This document shows, in pieces, positions 36,847-45,358 of a stretch of DNA of 64,000 bases (position 1 is the stretch's first letter; each line of letters starts with the position of its first letter). This DNA comes from Pseudomonadota bacterium (lineage in GTDB: Bacteria > Pseudomonadota > Alphaproteobacteria > Rhizobiales > Xanthobacteraceae): positions 161,264 to 225,263 of the forward strand of contig JAEXYA010000060.1 in NCBI GenBank assembly GCA_023451825.1. Reading direction: 5' to 3'. A program made the position numbers and the translations under genes. The notes under the pieces are model-generated. The model saw only the letters and a program-made list of their open reading frames with translations. It ran no database searches and had not been told where the DNA came from.

Positions 36847-38184
36847 TTGCGCAAGATCAGGATCGGCTCCGGCGCCGGCTATTCCGGCGATCGTATCGAG
36901 CCCGCAGTCGAACTCGCCGAGAAGGGCGACATCCAGTATCTCGTCTTCGAATGCCTGGGCGAGCGCACGGTGGCGCTGGCGCAGCAGGCGCGGATGAAGA
37001 ATCCGGAGAGTGGTTTTGATCCCCTGCTCGAGGAGCGCATGCGTGCGGTGCTGCCGATCTGTGCGGCGAAGGGCATCAAGATCGTCACCAATATGGGCGC
37101 GGCGAATCCCGAAGCTGCTGCGCGAAAAACGGCCGAGATTGCGAAGGCGATGGGGCTGCCGAAACTCAAGATCGCGGCCATTGTCGGCGACGACGTGCTC
37201 GATGCCTGCAAGGGCAGCGATCTGCCGGTGCTCGAATTCGACAGCACCATGCGTGGCCTCGGCAACAAGGTGTTGTCCGCCAATGCCTATCTCGGCGCCG
37301 AGCCGATGGCGGCGGCGCTGAAGGACGGTGCCGATGTGGTCATCACCGGACGCGCCTCCGATCCCGCGCTGTTTCTCGCGCCGATGATCCATGCCTTCGG
37401 CTGGTCGATGACCGACTGGAATCTGCTGGGGCAGGGCATCGTGGTCGGGCATCTCCTGGAATGCGCCGGCCAGATCACCGGTGGCTATTTCGCCGATCCA
37501 GGTTTCAAGGATGTGGAAGGTCTCGCGCGGCTCGGTTTCCCGATCGGCGAAGTCAGCGAGGACGGCACGCTGGTCGTCACCAAGGTCGATGGCTCCGGCG
37601 GCGAAGTGTCCGCGCGCACCTGCAAGGAGCAGTTGCTCTATGAGGTGCACGATCCGAAACGATACTTGCAGCCGGATGTGGTCGCGGATTTCTCGCAGGT
37701 GACAATCGAGGAGGTCGGCAAGGATCGCGTTCGCGTCACCGGCGGGCTGGGCCAGCCGCGGCCTGATACGCTGAAAGTCTCGGTCGGCTATGTCGACTCT
37801 TACATTGGCGAGGGCCAGATTTCTTACGCCGGCCCAAATGCCGTGGCACGCGGTCGTCTCGCACTCGATATCGTGCGCGAGCGGCTGAAGCTCACCGGCG
37901 TCGCCACGTCGGAGACGCGCTTCGATCTGATCGGCGTGGATTCGCTGCACGGCGAATCCCTCGGTGCGCGCTCCGAGCCCTATGAAGTTCGCATCCGCGT
38001 CACCGGCCGCACCGATACGATGCGTGAAGCGGTCCGCATCGGCAACGAGGTCGAGACGCTCTACACCAACGGCCCGGCCGGCGGTGGCGGTGCCACCAAG
38101 TCGGCACGCGATGTCGTCGCCGTGGCCTCCGTGCTGCTGCCGCGCGAGCAGGCGACGCCATCTGTCCGTTTCGTGGAGGCCTGA
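36847..38184 (+). CDS. AtuA-type protein (DUF1446)
   Basis: I place the start at the TTG at 36847, which has GAGG six bases upstream; no ATG fits the conserved beginning, RKIRIGSGAGYSGDRIEPA. The protein is then 445 residues. It shows the DUF1446 motifs NMGAANPEAAA, DVVITGRASDPAL and HLLECAGQITGGYFADPG. AtuA of Pseudomonas is needed for acyclic terpene (citronellol) use, but its chemistry is not settled. The downstream gene at 38186 encodes the small second half found with it. Confidence 0.87.
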   Translation: MRKIRIGSGAGYSGDRIEPAVELAEKGDIQYLVFECLGERTVALAQQARMKNPESGFDPLLEERMRAVLPICAAKGIKIVTNMGAANPEAAARKTAEIAKAMGLPKLKIAAIVGDDVLDACKGSDLPVLEFDSTMRGLGNKVLSANAYLGAEPMAAALKDGADVVITGRASDPALFLAPMIHAFGWSMTDWNLLGQGIVVGHLLECAGQITGGYFADPGFKDVEGLARLGFPIGEVSEDGTLVVTKVDGSGGEVSARTCKEQLLYEVHDPKRYLQPDVVADFSQVTIEEVGKDRVRVTGGLGQPRPDTLKVSVGYVDSYIGEGQISYAGPNAVARGRLALDIVRERLKLTGVATSETRFDLIGVDSLHGESLGARSEPYEVRIRVTGRTDTMREAVRIGNEVETLYTNGPAGGGGATKSARDVVAVASVLLPREQATPSVRFVEA

Positions 38185-38185
38185 G

Positions 38186-38518
38186 ATGAAGCTGCGCGAT
38201 ATCGCCCATTCCCGCACCGGGGACAAAGGCAACATTTCCAACATCTCGGTAATTGCCTTTGACGCAAAGCTTTTTCCGTTGCTATTATCGCAGGTGACCG
38301 CCGAGCGTGTGCGTGACCTGTTCAAGGACATCGTCCAGGGTGAGGTGGTCCGCTATGAACTGCCCAATATTTCCGCACTGAATTTCGTGATGGATCAGGC
38401 ACTTGGCGGCGGCGTGACGCGATCCCTTGCGCTCGATGCGCATGGCAAGTCGCTCAGCTCCGCGCTGCTCGATCTGGAAATTACCGGCCGTATCGGCGAT
38501 ACCGACGAGGTGCCGTGA
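38186..38518 (+). CDS. AtuA-like ferredoxin-fold domain protein
   Basis: The protein has 110 residues; its ATG follows the AtuA stop with one base between. MKLRDIAHSRTGDKGNISNI is the diagnostic start of the small domain that in many organisms is fused to the C-terminus of AtuA. Here it is a separate gene, so the two products probably form one complex. It ends 36 bases before the amidase gene, likely same operon. Confidence 0.87.
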   Translation: MKLRDIAHSRTGDKGNISNISVIAFDAKLFPLLLSQVTAERVRDLFKDIVQGEVVRYELPNISALNFVMDQALGGGVTRSLALDAHGKSLSSALLDLEITGRIGDTDEVP

Positions 38519-38554
38519 CGTCCATGGTCATGGCCTGACAAGGATACAGTGACC

Positions 38555-39901
38555 ATGTCTGCACCGACACTCGCCAGCTTAGCCTCCGATCTTGCCGCCG
38601 GCCGCACCACCTCGCGCAAACTGGTCGAGGACTGCCTCGCCAAAATCGCCGATCCCAAAGGCGAGGGGCAGCGGGTCTATATGCATGTGGACAAGGACGC
38701 CGCATTGGCCGCTGCCGACGCCATGGACGCGCTGCGTAAGGCCAATGCCGCGCCGTCGCGCTTCGCCGGCATCCCGATCTCGATCAAGGATCTGTTCGAC
38801 ATCAAGGGCCAGGTGACCCGCGCCGGTTCGCGCGCGCTCGATGACAGCGCGCCGGCCGAGCAGGACGCGCCGACCGTGGCCCGTCTGCGTGCCGCCGGCT
38901 TCATCCTGATCGGCCGCACCAATATGGTGGAATTCGCCTATTCCGGCATCGGCACAAATCCGCATTACGGCACGCCGAAGGGCGCCTGGAAGCGCGAGGT
39001 CGGCCATGTGCCGGGCGGCTCGTCCTCGGGCGCCGGCGTTTCGGTTCTCGACGGCATGGCGCATGCCGCGCTCGGCACCGATACCGGCGGCTCCTGCCGC
39101 ATCCCGGCCGCCTTCAACGGTATCGTCGGCTACAAGCCGACCCAGCGCCGTGTGCCGCTCGATGGCGCCGTGCCGCTGTCCTTTACGCTCGACAGCATCG
39201 GTCCCCTGGCACGGAGCGTCGCGTGCTGCGCGGCGATGGATGCGGTTCTTGCCGGTGAGCCGGACTTCGAACTCACGCCGCGCGCCATCAAAGGCATGCG
39301 ACTGGCGATCCCGACCACGATTGCGATGGATGAACTCGATCCCGTCGTCACGGAGGTTTTTGAGCGCACGATAAAACTGCTCGCCGAGAAGGGCGCGCTG
39401 ATCGAGCGCATCGAGGTCCCGGCCTTCAACGATATCCCGCTGATGAGCAGCAAGGGCGGTTTCACCGCGGCCGAGAGCTTTGCCTGGCATCGCGAATTGC
39501 TGACGGCGAAGGGCGACGTCTATGATCCCCGCGTTTCCGTGCGGATCGCGCGCGGCGAGGCGATGACCGCCGCCGACTATATCGATCTGCTGCCGATGCG
39601 CCGCTCGCTGATCGCCCGCGTCGAGGCCACCATCGCGCCCTATGATGCGCTGGTGATGCCGACCTGCGCCATCGCGCCGCCGTCGATCGCCGAGATGGAC
39701 GACGACAAGGTGTTCGCCAAGAAGAACCTGATGGCACTGCGCAACTGCACGCTGATCAACATGATCGACGGCTGCGCCATCTCGCTGCCGATCTCGCGCA
39801 GGGACGAAGCCCCGGTGGGGTTGATGCTCGCCGCCGCCGGTGGCAGCGACCGCCGGATCTTCGAACTCGCCGCGGGGATGGAAGACGCCATTCGCGGCTA
39901 A
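38555..39901 (+). CDS. Amidase signature enzyme
   Basis: The protein has 448 residues from the ATG at 38555 (a GTG six bases earlier is possible). The Ser-cisSer-Lys triad is present: Lys in IPISIKDLFD, Ser in VPGGSSSGAG and the nucleophile Ser in GTDTGGSCRIPAAF. It hydrolyses an amide; the neighbours suggest a small organic amide rather than a tRNA-bound one, since no GatB or GatC is nearby. Last gene of the AtuA run before a repeat. Confidence 0.93.
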   Translation: MSAPTLASLASDLAAGRTTSRKLVEDCLAKIADPKGEGQRVYMHVDKDAALAAADAMDALRKANAAPSRFAGIPISIKDLFDIKGQVTRAGSRALDDSAPAEQDAPTVARLRAAGFILIGRTNMVEFAYSGIGTNPHYGTPKGAWKREVGHVPGGSSSGAGVSVLDGMAHAALGTDTGGSCRIPAAFNGIVGYKPTQRRVPLDGAVPLSFTLDSIGPLARSVACCAAMDAVLAGEPDFELTPRAIKGMRLAIPTTIAMDELDPVVTEVFERTIKLLAEKGALIERIEVPAFNDIPLMSSKGGFTAAESFAWHRELLTAKGDVYDPRVSVRIARGEAMTAADYIDLLPMRRSLIARVEATIAPYDALVMPTCAIAPPSIAEMDDDKVFAKKNLMALRNCTLINMIDGCAISLPISRRDEAPVGLMLAAAGGSDRRIFELAAGMEDAIRG

Positions 39902-39906
39902 CTCCA

Positions 39907-40018
39907 TCCCTCATCCTGAGGAGCGCGCCACTTGGCGCGCGTCTCGAAGGATAGCCACGGAGCGCGACAGCTCATGGTTCGAGACGGCGCCGAAGTGGCG
40001 CCTCCTCACCATGAGGGA
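39907..40018. repeat. Palindromic repeat, family 1, copy E
   Basis: Runs TCCCTCATCCTGAGGAGCG to CCTCCTCACCATGAGGGA, with GCGCGCCACTTGGCGCGC as an internal hairpin. It lies between the amidase and DUF2848 genes, same strand. Confidence 0.9.
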
Positions 40019-40053
40019 CAGAGAAAATTGAGACTCAAACTAGGGACCAACCC

Positions 40054-40740
40054 ATGACCACCATCGCACTCACCCTCGACGCTAACGGCAAGCAATCGCC
40101 GCTCTCCATCACCCTGACCCAAGGCGTCATCGCCGGCTGGACCGGCCGCGATCCGGTCGCGCGCGATCATCACATCAAGGAGCTGCAGGAGCTCGGCATC
40201 GCCCCGCCGGCAACGACCCCGATCTATTATCGCTGCTCGGCGCGCCGCTTCACCACCGATGGCATGATCGAATGCACCGACGTCAATTCGTCGGGTGAGG
40301 TCGAGTTCTGCCTGATTGCCTCCGGCGGTAAAACTTATGTCGGCGTCGGCTCCGACCACACCGACCGCCAGGTCGAGACCTACAACATCACCGTGTCGAA
40401 GCAGATGTGCGACAAGCCGATCGCGCCGGTGGTGTGGGCGCTCGAAGAGCTGCTGCCGCATTGGGACGAGATCATCCTGCGCTCCTGGGCGACCATCAAG
40501 GGCGAGAAGGTGCTGTATCAGGAAGGCAAGCTCAGCGGCATGCTGCCGGTGGCCGAGCTGATCAAGAAGGGTTTTGATGCGAGCATGCTGCCCGATGGCA
40601 CCGCGATGTTCGGCGGCACCTTTGCCGCCAAGGGCGGCATCCGCCCGGCTGATCGCTTCGACTTCGAGATCGAGGACCCCGTGCTGAAGCGCAAGATCAG
40701 CCACGGCTACGACGTGAAGACCCTGCCGGTGGTGGGTTAA
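40054..40740 (+). CDS. DUF2848 family protein
   Basis: The protein has 228 residues. It has the family features YYRCSARRFTTDG, NSSGEVEFCLI, YVGVGSDHTDRQVE and PVVWALEELLPHWDEI. These lie in a fumarylacetoacetase-like fold in the first half, so a hydrolase role is possible. Function is not established. It follows the amidase in the same direction, as often seen for this family, suggesting joint breakdown of an amide. Confidence 0.88.
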   Translation: MTTIALTLDANGKQSPLSITLTQGVIAGWTGRDPVARDHHIKELQELGIAPPATTPIYYRCSARRFTTDGMIECTDVNSSGEVEFCLIASGGKTYVGVGSDHTDRQVETYNITVSKQMCDKPIAPVVWALEELLPHWDEIILRSWATIKGEKVLYQEGKLSGMLPVAELIKKGFDASMLPDGTAMFGGTFAAKGGIRPADRFDFEIEDPVLKRKISHGYDVKTLPVVG

Positions 40741-40758
40741 TACTCCGGTCCCCCTCGG

Positions 40759-40840
40759 CCGTCATTGCGAGCGTAGCGAAGCAATCCAGGTCTTCACCAA
40801 AGGCTGGATTGCTTCGTCGCTACGCTCCTCGCAATGACGG
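40759..40840. repeat. Palindromic repeat, family 2, copy 2
   Basis: Arms CCGTCATTGCGAG and CTCGCAATGACGG, inner GAAGCAATCCAGG / CTGGATTGCTTC. It lies between the DUF2848 and 2OG-oxygenase genes. Confidence 0.9.
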
Positions 40841-40936
40841 AGCCATCCGGAAATCGGGTGGCTCCATCTCCGCCATTCTCCACAATGCAGCCCCAACTGT
40901 TGCCGATGATCGGCACGCGTCATGGAGCGGCTGCAT

Positions 40937-41671
40937 ATGCCCACTGCGACTCTCGCCAAACGCCCGGCCTCCGACACGCGCCTCGAGACGATCGACTGGC
41001 AGCGGATCAGCGACGATCTCGACGCCCAGGGCTGCGCCGTCTTCGACAAGCTTCTCACGCCTGACGAATGTCGCGCGCTGTCCGCGCTCTATCCCGATGA
41101 TGCCCGCTTCCGCAGCCGCATCGTGATGGCGCGCCACGGGTTCGGCCGTGGCGAATACAAATATTTCAATTACCCGCTGCCCGATCCCATCGCGGCCCTG
41201 CGTCCCGCGCTTTATGGTCCGCTCAGCGCCATCGCCAACCGCTGGAACGCGACCATGGGGATCGATGTGCGCTTCCCCGCGGATCACGCCGCCTTCCTGA
41301 AACGCTGCCACGATGCCGGTCAAAGCCGTCCGACACCATTGCTGCTGCAATATGAGGCAGGCGACTACAACTGCCTGCATCAGGATCTCTATGGCGAGCA
41401 CGTCTTTCCGCTGCAGGTCGCGATCCTGCTGTCGCAGCCGGGAGAGGATTTTACGGGCGGCGAATTCGTCCTCACCGAACAGCGCCCGCGCATGCAATCG
41501 CGCGCTGAGGTCGTGTCGCTGCAGCAGGGCGATGCGGTCGTGTTCGCCGTGCATCATCGCCCGGTGCAGGGCACGCGCGGCAGCTATCGCGTGAATCTGC
41601 GCCACGGCGTCAGTCGTGTTAAGACAGGTCGCCGTCATACGCTCGGCGTGATTTTTCATGATGCGAAATGA
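40937..41671 (+). CDS. 2-oxoglutarate/Fe(II)-dependent oxygenase
   Basis: The protein has 244 residues from the ATG at 40937, with GGAGCGG upstream; an ATG at 40922 is in frame too. The jelly-roll metal motif is seen in CLHQDLYGEHV (HxD) with the distal His and Arg in RVNLRHGVSRV. The region QYEAGDYNCLHQD and QPGEDFTGGEFVLTEQ is typical of prolyl-hydroxylase-like 2OG enzymes. It abuts alkB (stop and start adjacent), suggesting a DNA- or protein-repair link. Substrate unknown. Confidence 0.88.
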   Translation: MPTATLAKRPASDTRLETIDWQRISDDLDAQGCAVFDKLLTPDECRALSALYPDDARFRSRIVMARHGFGRGEYKYFNYPLPDPIAALRPALYGPLSAIANRWNATMGIDVRFPADHAAFLKRCHDAGQSRPTPLLLQYEAGDYNCLHQDLYGEHVFPLQVAILLSQPGEDFTGGEFVLTEQRPRMQSRAEVVSLQQGDAVVFAVHHRPVQGTRGSYRVNLRHGVSRVKTGRRHTLGVIFHDAK

Positions 41672-42322
41672 ATGACCGACCTGTTCGCGACCACCGATGA
41701 ATCGCAGCCCGCGCGCGAGCAGCTCGGCGAGGGCTCTGTCCTTTTGCGCGGCTCTGTCGGCGATGACGAAGCTGCGCTGCTCGCCGATCTCCGCACCGTG
41801 ATCAAGGCGGCGCCGTTCCGGCATCTGATCACGCCGGGTGGTCACACGATGTCGGTGGCGATGACGAATTGCGGCCGTGTCGGCTGGGTGTCGGACGCAC
41901 GTGGTTATCGCTATGATCCGGTCGATCCCGACAGCGGCCAGAACTGGCCGGCGATGCCGCCATCGCTGCAAAACCTCGCTGCACGCGCGGCCGCGGAAGG
42001 CGGCTATCCCGGCTTCATGCCCGATGCCTGCCTGATCAATCGCTACAAGCCCGGCGCAAAGCTCTCGCTGCATCAGGACAAGGACGAGCTCGATCTCGGC
42101 GCGCCCATCGTTTCGGTCTCGCTCGGTCTGCCGGCGACATTTCTGTTCGGCGGACTCACGCGGAGCGCGCCAACGAGGCGGTATCGCCTCACCCATGGCG
42201 ACGTCGTCGTCTGGGGCGGGCCGTCGCGTCTTGCTTATCACGGCGTGGCGCCGCTGCCCGACGGCGTGCATCCGGTGATGGGCGCCCAGCGCATCAATCT
42301 CACATTCCGCAAGACGAGATGA
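41672..42322 (+). CDS. alkB: AlkB-type DNA dealkylation dioxygenase
   Basis: The protein has 216 residues. It has the AlkB core: NCGRVGWVSDARGYRYDP, CLINRYKPGAKLSLHQDKDE (first His and Asp ligands), VSLGLPATFLFGG and RINLTFRKTR with the 2OG-binding arginines. It removes 1-methyladenine and 3-methylcytosine lesions by oxidative demethylation. Its ATG follows the previous stop directly, so the two oxygenases are one transcript. Confidence 0.96.
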   Translation: MTDLFATTDESQPAREQLGEGSVLLRGSVGDDEAALLADLRTVIKAAPFRHLITPGGHTMSVAMTNCGRVGWVSDARGYRYDPVDPDSGQNWPAMPPSLQNLAARAAAEGGYPGFMPDACLINRYKPGAKLSLHQDKDELDLGAPIVSVSLGLPATFLFGGLTRSAPTRRYRLTHGDVVVWGGPSRLAYHGVAPLPDGVHPVMGAQRINLTFRKTR

Positions 42323-42413
42323 CGGCGTTTAATCGCTCGATTAAAATGTGCTGGTCAATGCCGACCACCCTCGTTACGCTTCCTCGATAAAAATCAAAAT
42401 GAGGAAACGACCA

Positions 42414-43628
42414 ATGACCCGCATGGGCCTGTTCGCGATGGCTGTCGCATGTCTCGGCACCACCGCCACCTTCGCCGAACCGATCACCAAACCTCTGTCC
42501 ATCGCCGTACTGAACGACAAGAGCTCCGTATTCTCCGATGCCGGCGGCGTCGGCAGCGTGGTGGCGGCGCAGCTCGCCATCGACGATGTCGGCGGCAAGG
42601 TGCGCGGCCAGCCGGTGAAACTGCTGGGGCCTGATCACCAGAACAAGACCGATATCGGCATCTCGCTGGCGCGCGATCTCTATGACCAGCAGAAGGTCGA
42701 TGCGATCTTCGATATCGGCAATTCCGCGATCTCGCTCGGCGTGCAGAACCTCGCCCGCGAGCGCGGCAAGGTGCTGGTGCATGTGGGCTCCGCCACCGCC
42801 GATGTGTTCGGCAAGCAATGCGCGCCAACGGCGGCCATGTGGCTGTACGACACCTATTCGCTCGCGCAGGGCATCGCGAAGGCCGTCGTGAAGGATGGCG
42901 GTGATACCTGGTTCTTCATCACGGCAGATTACGCCTTCGGCATCGCCATGCAGAACGAAGTGTCCAAAGTGGTGGAGGGCGCAGGCGGCAAGGTGCTGGG
43001 CTCGGTGAAACACCCGGTCGGCAGCATGGATTTCTCATCCTTCCTGCTGCAGGCGCAGTCCTCCGGCGCCAAGGTGATCGCGCTGGCCAACGCGTCGGGC
43101 GACACCGTCACCAATATCAAGCAGGCGCGCGAATTCCAGATTGGCGAGGGCAAGCAGAAGCTTGCGGTGCTGATCTTCTATCTCACCTCGGTGAAGGCGC
43201 TCGGCTCGGAATCCACGCAAGGGGTGCAATATCTTGAAGGCTATTACTGGGACAATGACGACGCCAGCCGCGATTTCGGCAAGCGTTTCATGGCCAAGCA
43301 CGGCAAGATGCCCACCCATTCGCAGGCAGGCGTCTACAGCGCCGTCAAACACTATCTGCGTGCCGCCGAGGCCGCCAATGACAATGACGGCCTCACCGTG
43401 ATGCGGAAGATGAAGGAGATGCCTGTGGATGATTTCTTCGCGCCCGGCGCCAGGGTGCGTGAGGACGGCCGCCTGATGAACGACATGCTGCTTGCGGAAG
43501 TGAAGAAGCCGTCGGAAGTGAAGGGCGAGTGGGATCTCTTGAAGATCAAGGGCAAGGTGAAGGCCGCGGACATCATGCGCCCCATCTCTGAGGGCGGCTG
43601 CACCCAGCTCGACCCGCCGGTGAAGTAG
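42414..43628 (+). CDS. Branched-chain-type ABC transporter substrate-binding protein
   Basis: The protein has 404 residues from the ATG at 42414 after GAGGAAACG. A signal peptide MTRMGLFAMAVACLGTTATFAE is visible. The mature sequence, PLSIAVLNDKSSVFSDAGGVGS, then DHQNKTDIGISLARDLYDQQ, is a Peripla_BP_6 type I fold. It probably captures an aromatic acid or amino acid. The permeases and ATPases it uses may be those at 51660-55053, or lie elsewhere. No permease gene follows it; a convergent TPP enzyme gene does. Confidence 0.9.
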   Translation: MTRMGLFAMAVACLGTTATFAEPITKPLSIAVLNDKSSVFSDAGGVGSVVAAQLAIDDVGGKVRGQPVKLLGPDHQNKTDIGISLARDLYDQQKVDAIFDIGNSAISLGVQNLARERGKVLVHVGSATADVFGKQCAPTAAMWLYDTYSLAQGIAKAVVKDGGDTWFFITADYAFGIAMQNEVSKVVEGAGGKVLGSVKHPVGSMDFSSFLLQAQSSGAKVIALANASGDTVTNIKQAREFQIGEGKQKLAVLIFYLTSVKALGSESTQGVQYLEGYYWDNDDASRDFGKRFMAKHGKMPTHSQAGVYSAVKHYLRAAEAANDNDGLTVMRKMKEMPVDDFFAPGARVREDGRLMNDMLLAEVKKPSEVKGEWDLLKIKGKVKAADIMRPISEGGCTQLDPPVK

Positions 43629-43632
43629 TCAT

Positions 43633-43712
43633 CGTCATTGCGAGGAGCGCAGCGACGAAGCAATCCAGTTTTTGGCCGAGAACTGGATTGCTTCGCTTCG
43701 CTCGCAATGACG
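43633..43712. repeat. Palindromic repeat, family 2, copy 3
   Basis: Arms CGTCATTGCGAG and CTCGCAATGACGG, with GAAGCAATCCAG / CTGGATTGCTTC inside. It lies between convergent genes, only 4 bases after one stop and 5 before the other, so it probably acts as a shared terminator. Confidence 0.9.
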
Positions 43713-43717
43713 GCACT

Positions 43718-45343
43718 TTATGGCTTCTTCGGATGAATAAACGCCCACGGGCTCACTTCGGAATCCCGCGGGACATCCACCGCGATCAGATACGGCCCGC
43801 CATCTGCCAGCGCTTTTTCCAGCGCCGGGCGAAACTCTGTCGGCGATTTGACCCGCGCCGCGCCCACACCGAACGATTCCGCCAGCTTCACGAAATCCGG
43901 ATTGACCAGATCCGCCGCCACGACGCGGCCGTCGAACACGGTGAGCTGGTCGCGGCGCACATTGCCATAGGCATTGTTGTCGAACACCAGCACCACCACG
44001 CCGATTTTGAACTGCACGGCGGTGGTAAGCTCCTGCACGGCGAACATGAAGCCGCCATCACCGGTGATCGCCACCACCGGCCGGTCGGGATGCGCGACCT
44101 TGGCGCCGAGGGCGGTGGGGAAGCCGGAGCCGAGCGTGCCCTGATAGCCCGAGGTGATGAAAGTGCGCGGCTGATAGACGGGGAAGCCGTACCAGGACGT
44201 GAAGCCGACCTGCGACAGCTCGTCGGTGACGATGGCGTTGTCGGGCAGCACGTCGCGCAGGATGGTGAGATAATCCATCTGCGGCTGCACCACCTGGATG
44301 TCCTTCGCCGCCTTGGCGGAGGCCGCACGGATCGCCTCGCGGCGACCGGATGTTTTGCTGTAGCCGGCCTTGTTGACCGCAGCGGCAAGCGCGCGTGTGC
44401 CCTCTGCTGCATCAGCGATGATTGGTGCATCCACCGCAAGGCGCCTGAATTCGACAGGATCGATATCGATGCGCACCGACTTCAACCCATCCGGCTTGAA
44501 CGGCCATCGGAACGTGGCCGGCAGCTCCATCCGCGAGCCGATACCGATCATCAAGTCGGTCTGCGGCCACAGGTTATACGCGGCCGCCATGGTCAGCCCG
44601 AGCTCATGCGCATTGCTGACAATGCCGCGGCCCGAGCGGAACGCGACCACGGGCGCATCGATCATCTCGGCCAGTTCGAGAATGTCAGCACCGGCATCCA
44701 TGGCGCCGGCACCGACAAAGATCATCGGTGCCTTCGCGGCCGTGATCAACGCTGCCGCAGCCTTGGTGCGATCGGGATCGGGCGAGGGCGCCTTGAACGG
44801 CGCGAATGTTGCCGCATCGGCTGTTTCCGCCCGCTGCGTAAACACATCCCACGGCATTTCCAGCGCCACGGGCCCACGGCGGCCGGACATCATCTCCTGA
44901 AATCCACGCGCCACTTTTGTCGGCGCATCCGCGGGATATTCGATCCGCTCCGCCCATTTGACGAAGCTGCGCAGGGTCGCAAGCTGGTCCGGCATCTCAT
45001 GCAGATGTCCGCGGCCCTTTCCGAGATAATCCGTCGGCACCTGGCCGGTGAGGCACATCACCGGTTCGTTGCAGCCGAACGCCGTCAGCATCGCCGCACT
45101 TGCATTGAGGATACCGGGGCCGGGCACCACGCTGAACACGCCGGGCTTGCCTGAAGCGCGCGCATAGCCGAACGCCATGTACCCGCAGGCCTGCTCATGC
45201 CGCGCGCCGATCATGTTGAGCTTGGCTTGATGGAAAGCATCGAACAATCCATAGACCTGCGCGCCGGGCAGGCCGAACACGGTGTCGATCCCGTGGGCCT
45301 TCAGCCCGCTGACAATGGCTTCGCCGCCGGTGAGAACAGTCAT
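43718..45343 (-). CDS. Thiamine-pyrophosphate-dependent enzyme (acetolactate synthase-like)
   Basis: The protein has 541 residues from the ATG at 45343, with GGGAG upstream. The N-terminal domain has VFGLPGAQVYGLFDA and the catalytic Glu region ARHEQACGYMAFGYAR. The TPP/Mg motif GDGGFMFAVQEL to DNNAYGN is at the C-terminal domain. FAD-domain features are weak. It belongs to the decarboxylase/ligase family; substrate unclear. It is downstream of the FAH gene (16 bases), so probably in the same catabolic operon. Confidence 0.9.
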   Translation of the reverse strand: MTVLTGGEAIVSGLKAHGIDTVFGLPGAQVYGLFDAFHQAKLNMIGARHEQACGYMAFGYARASGKPGVFSVVPGPGILNASAAMLTAFGCNEPVMCLTGQVPTDYLGKGRGHLHEMPDQLATLRSFVKWAERIEYPADAPTKVARGFQEMMSGRRGPVALEMPWDVFTQRAETADAATFAPFKAPSPDPDRTKAAAALITAAKAPMIFVGAGAMDAGADILELAEMIDAPVVAFRSGRGIVSNAHELGLTMAAAYNLWPQTDLMIGIGSRMELPATFRWPFKPDGLKSVRIDIDPVEFRRLAVDAPIIADAAEGTRALAAAVNKAGYSKTSGRREAIRAASAKAAKDIQVVQPQMDYLTILRDVLPDNAIVTDELSQVGFTSWYGFPVYQPRTFITSGYQGTLGSGFPTALGAKVAHPDRPVVAITGDGGFMFAVQELTTAVQFKIGVVVLVFDNNAYGNVRRDQLTVFDGRVVAADLVNPDFVKLAESFGVGAARVKSPTEFRPALEKALADGGPYLIAVDVPRDSEVSPWAFIHPKKP

Positions 45344-45358
45344 GCGCACTCCCAAATC

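Noticed and set aside
36799..38331. 510-residue minus-strand frame over the AtuA gene
   Set aside because: Antisense of a gene with clear DUF1446 motifs.
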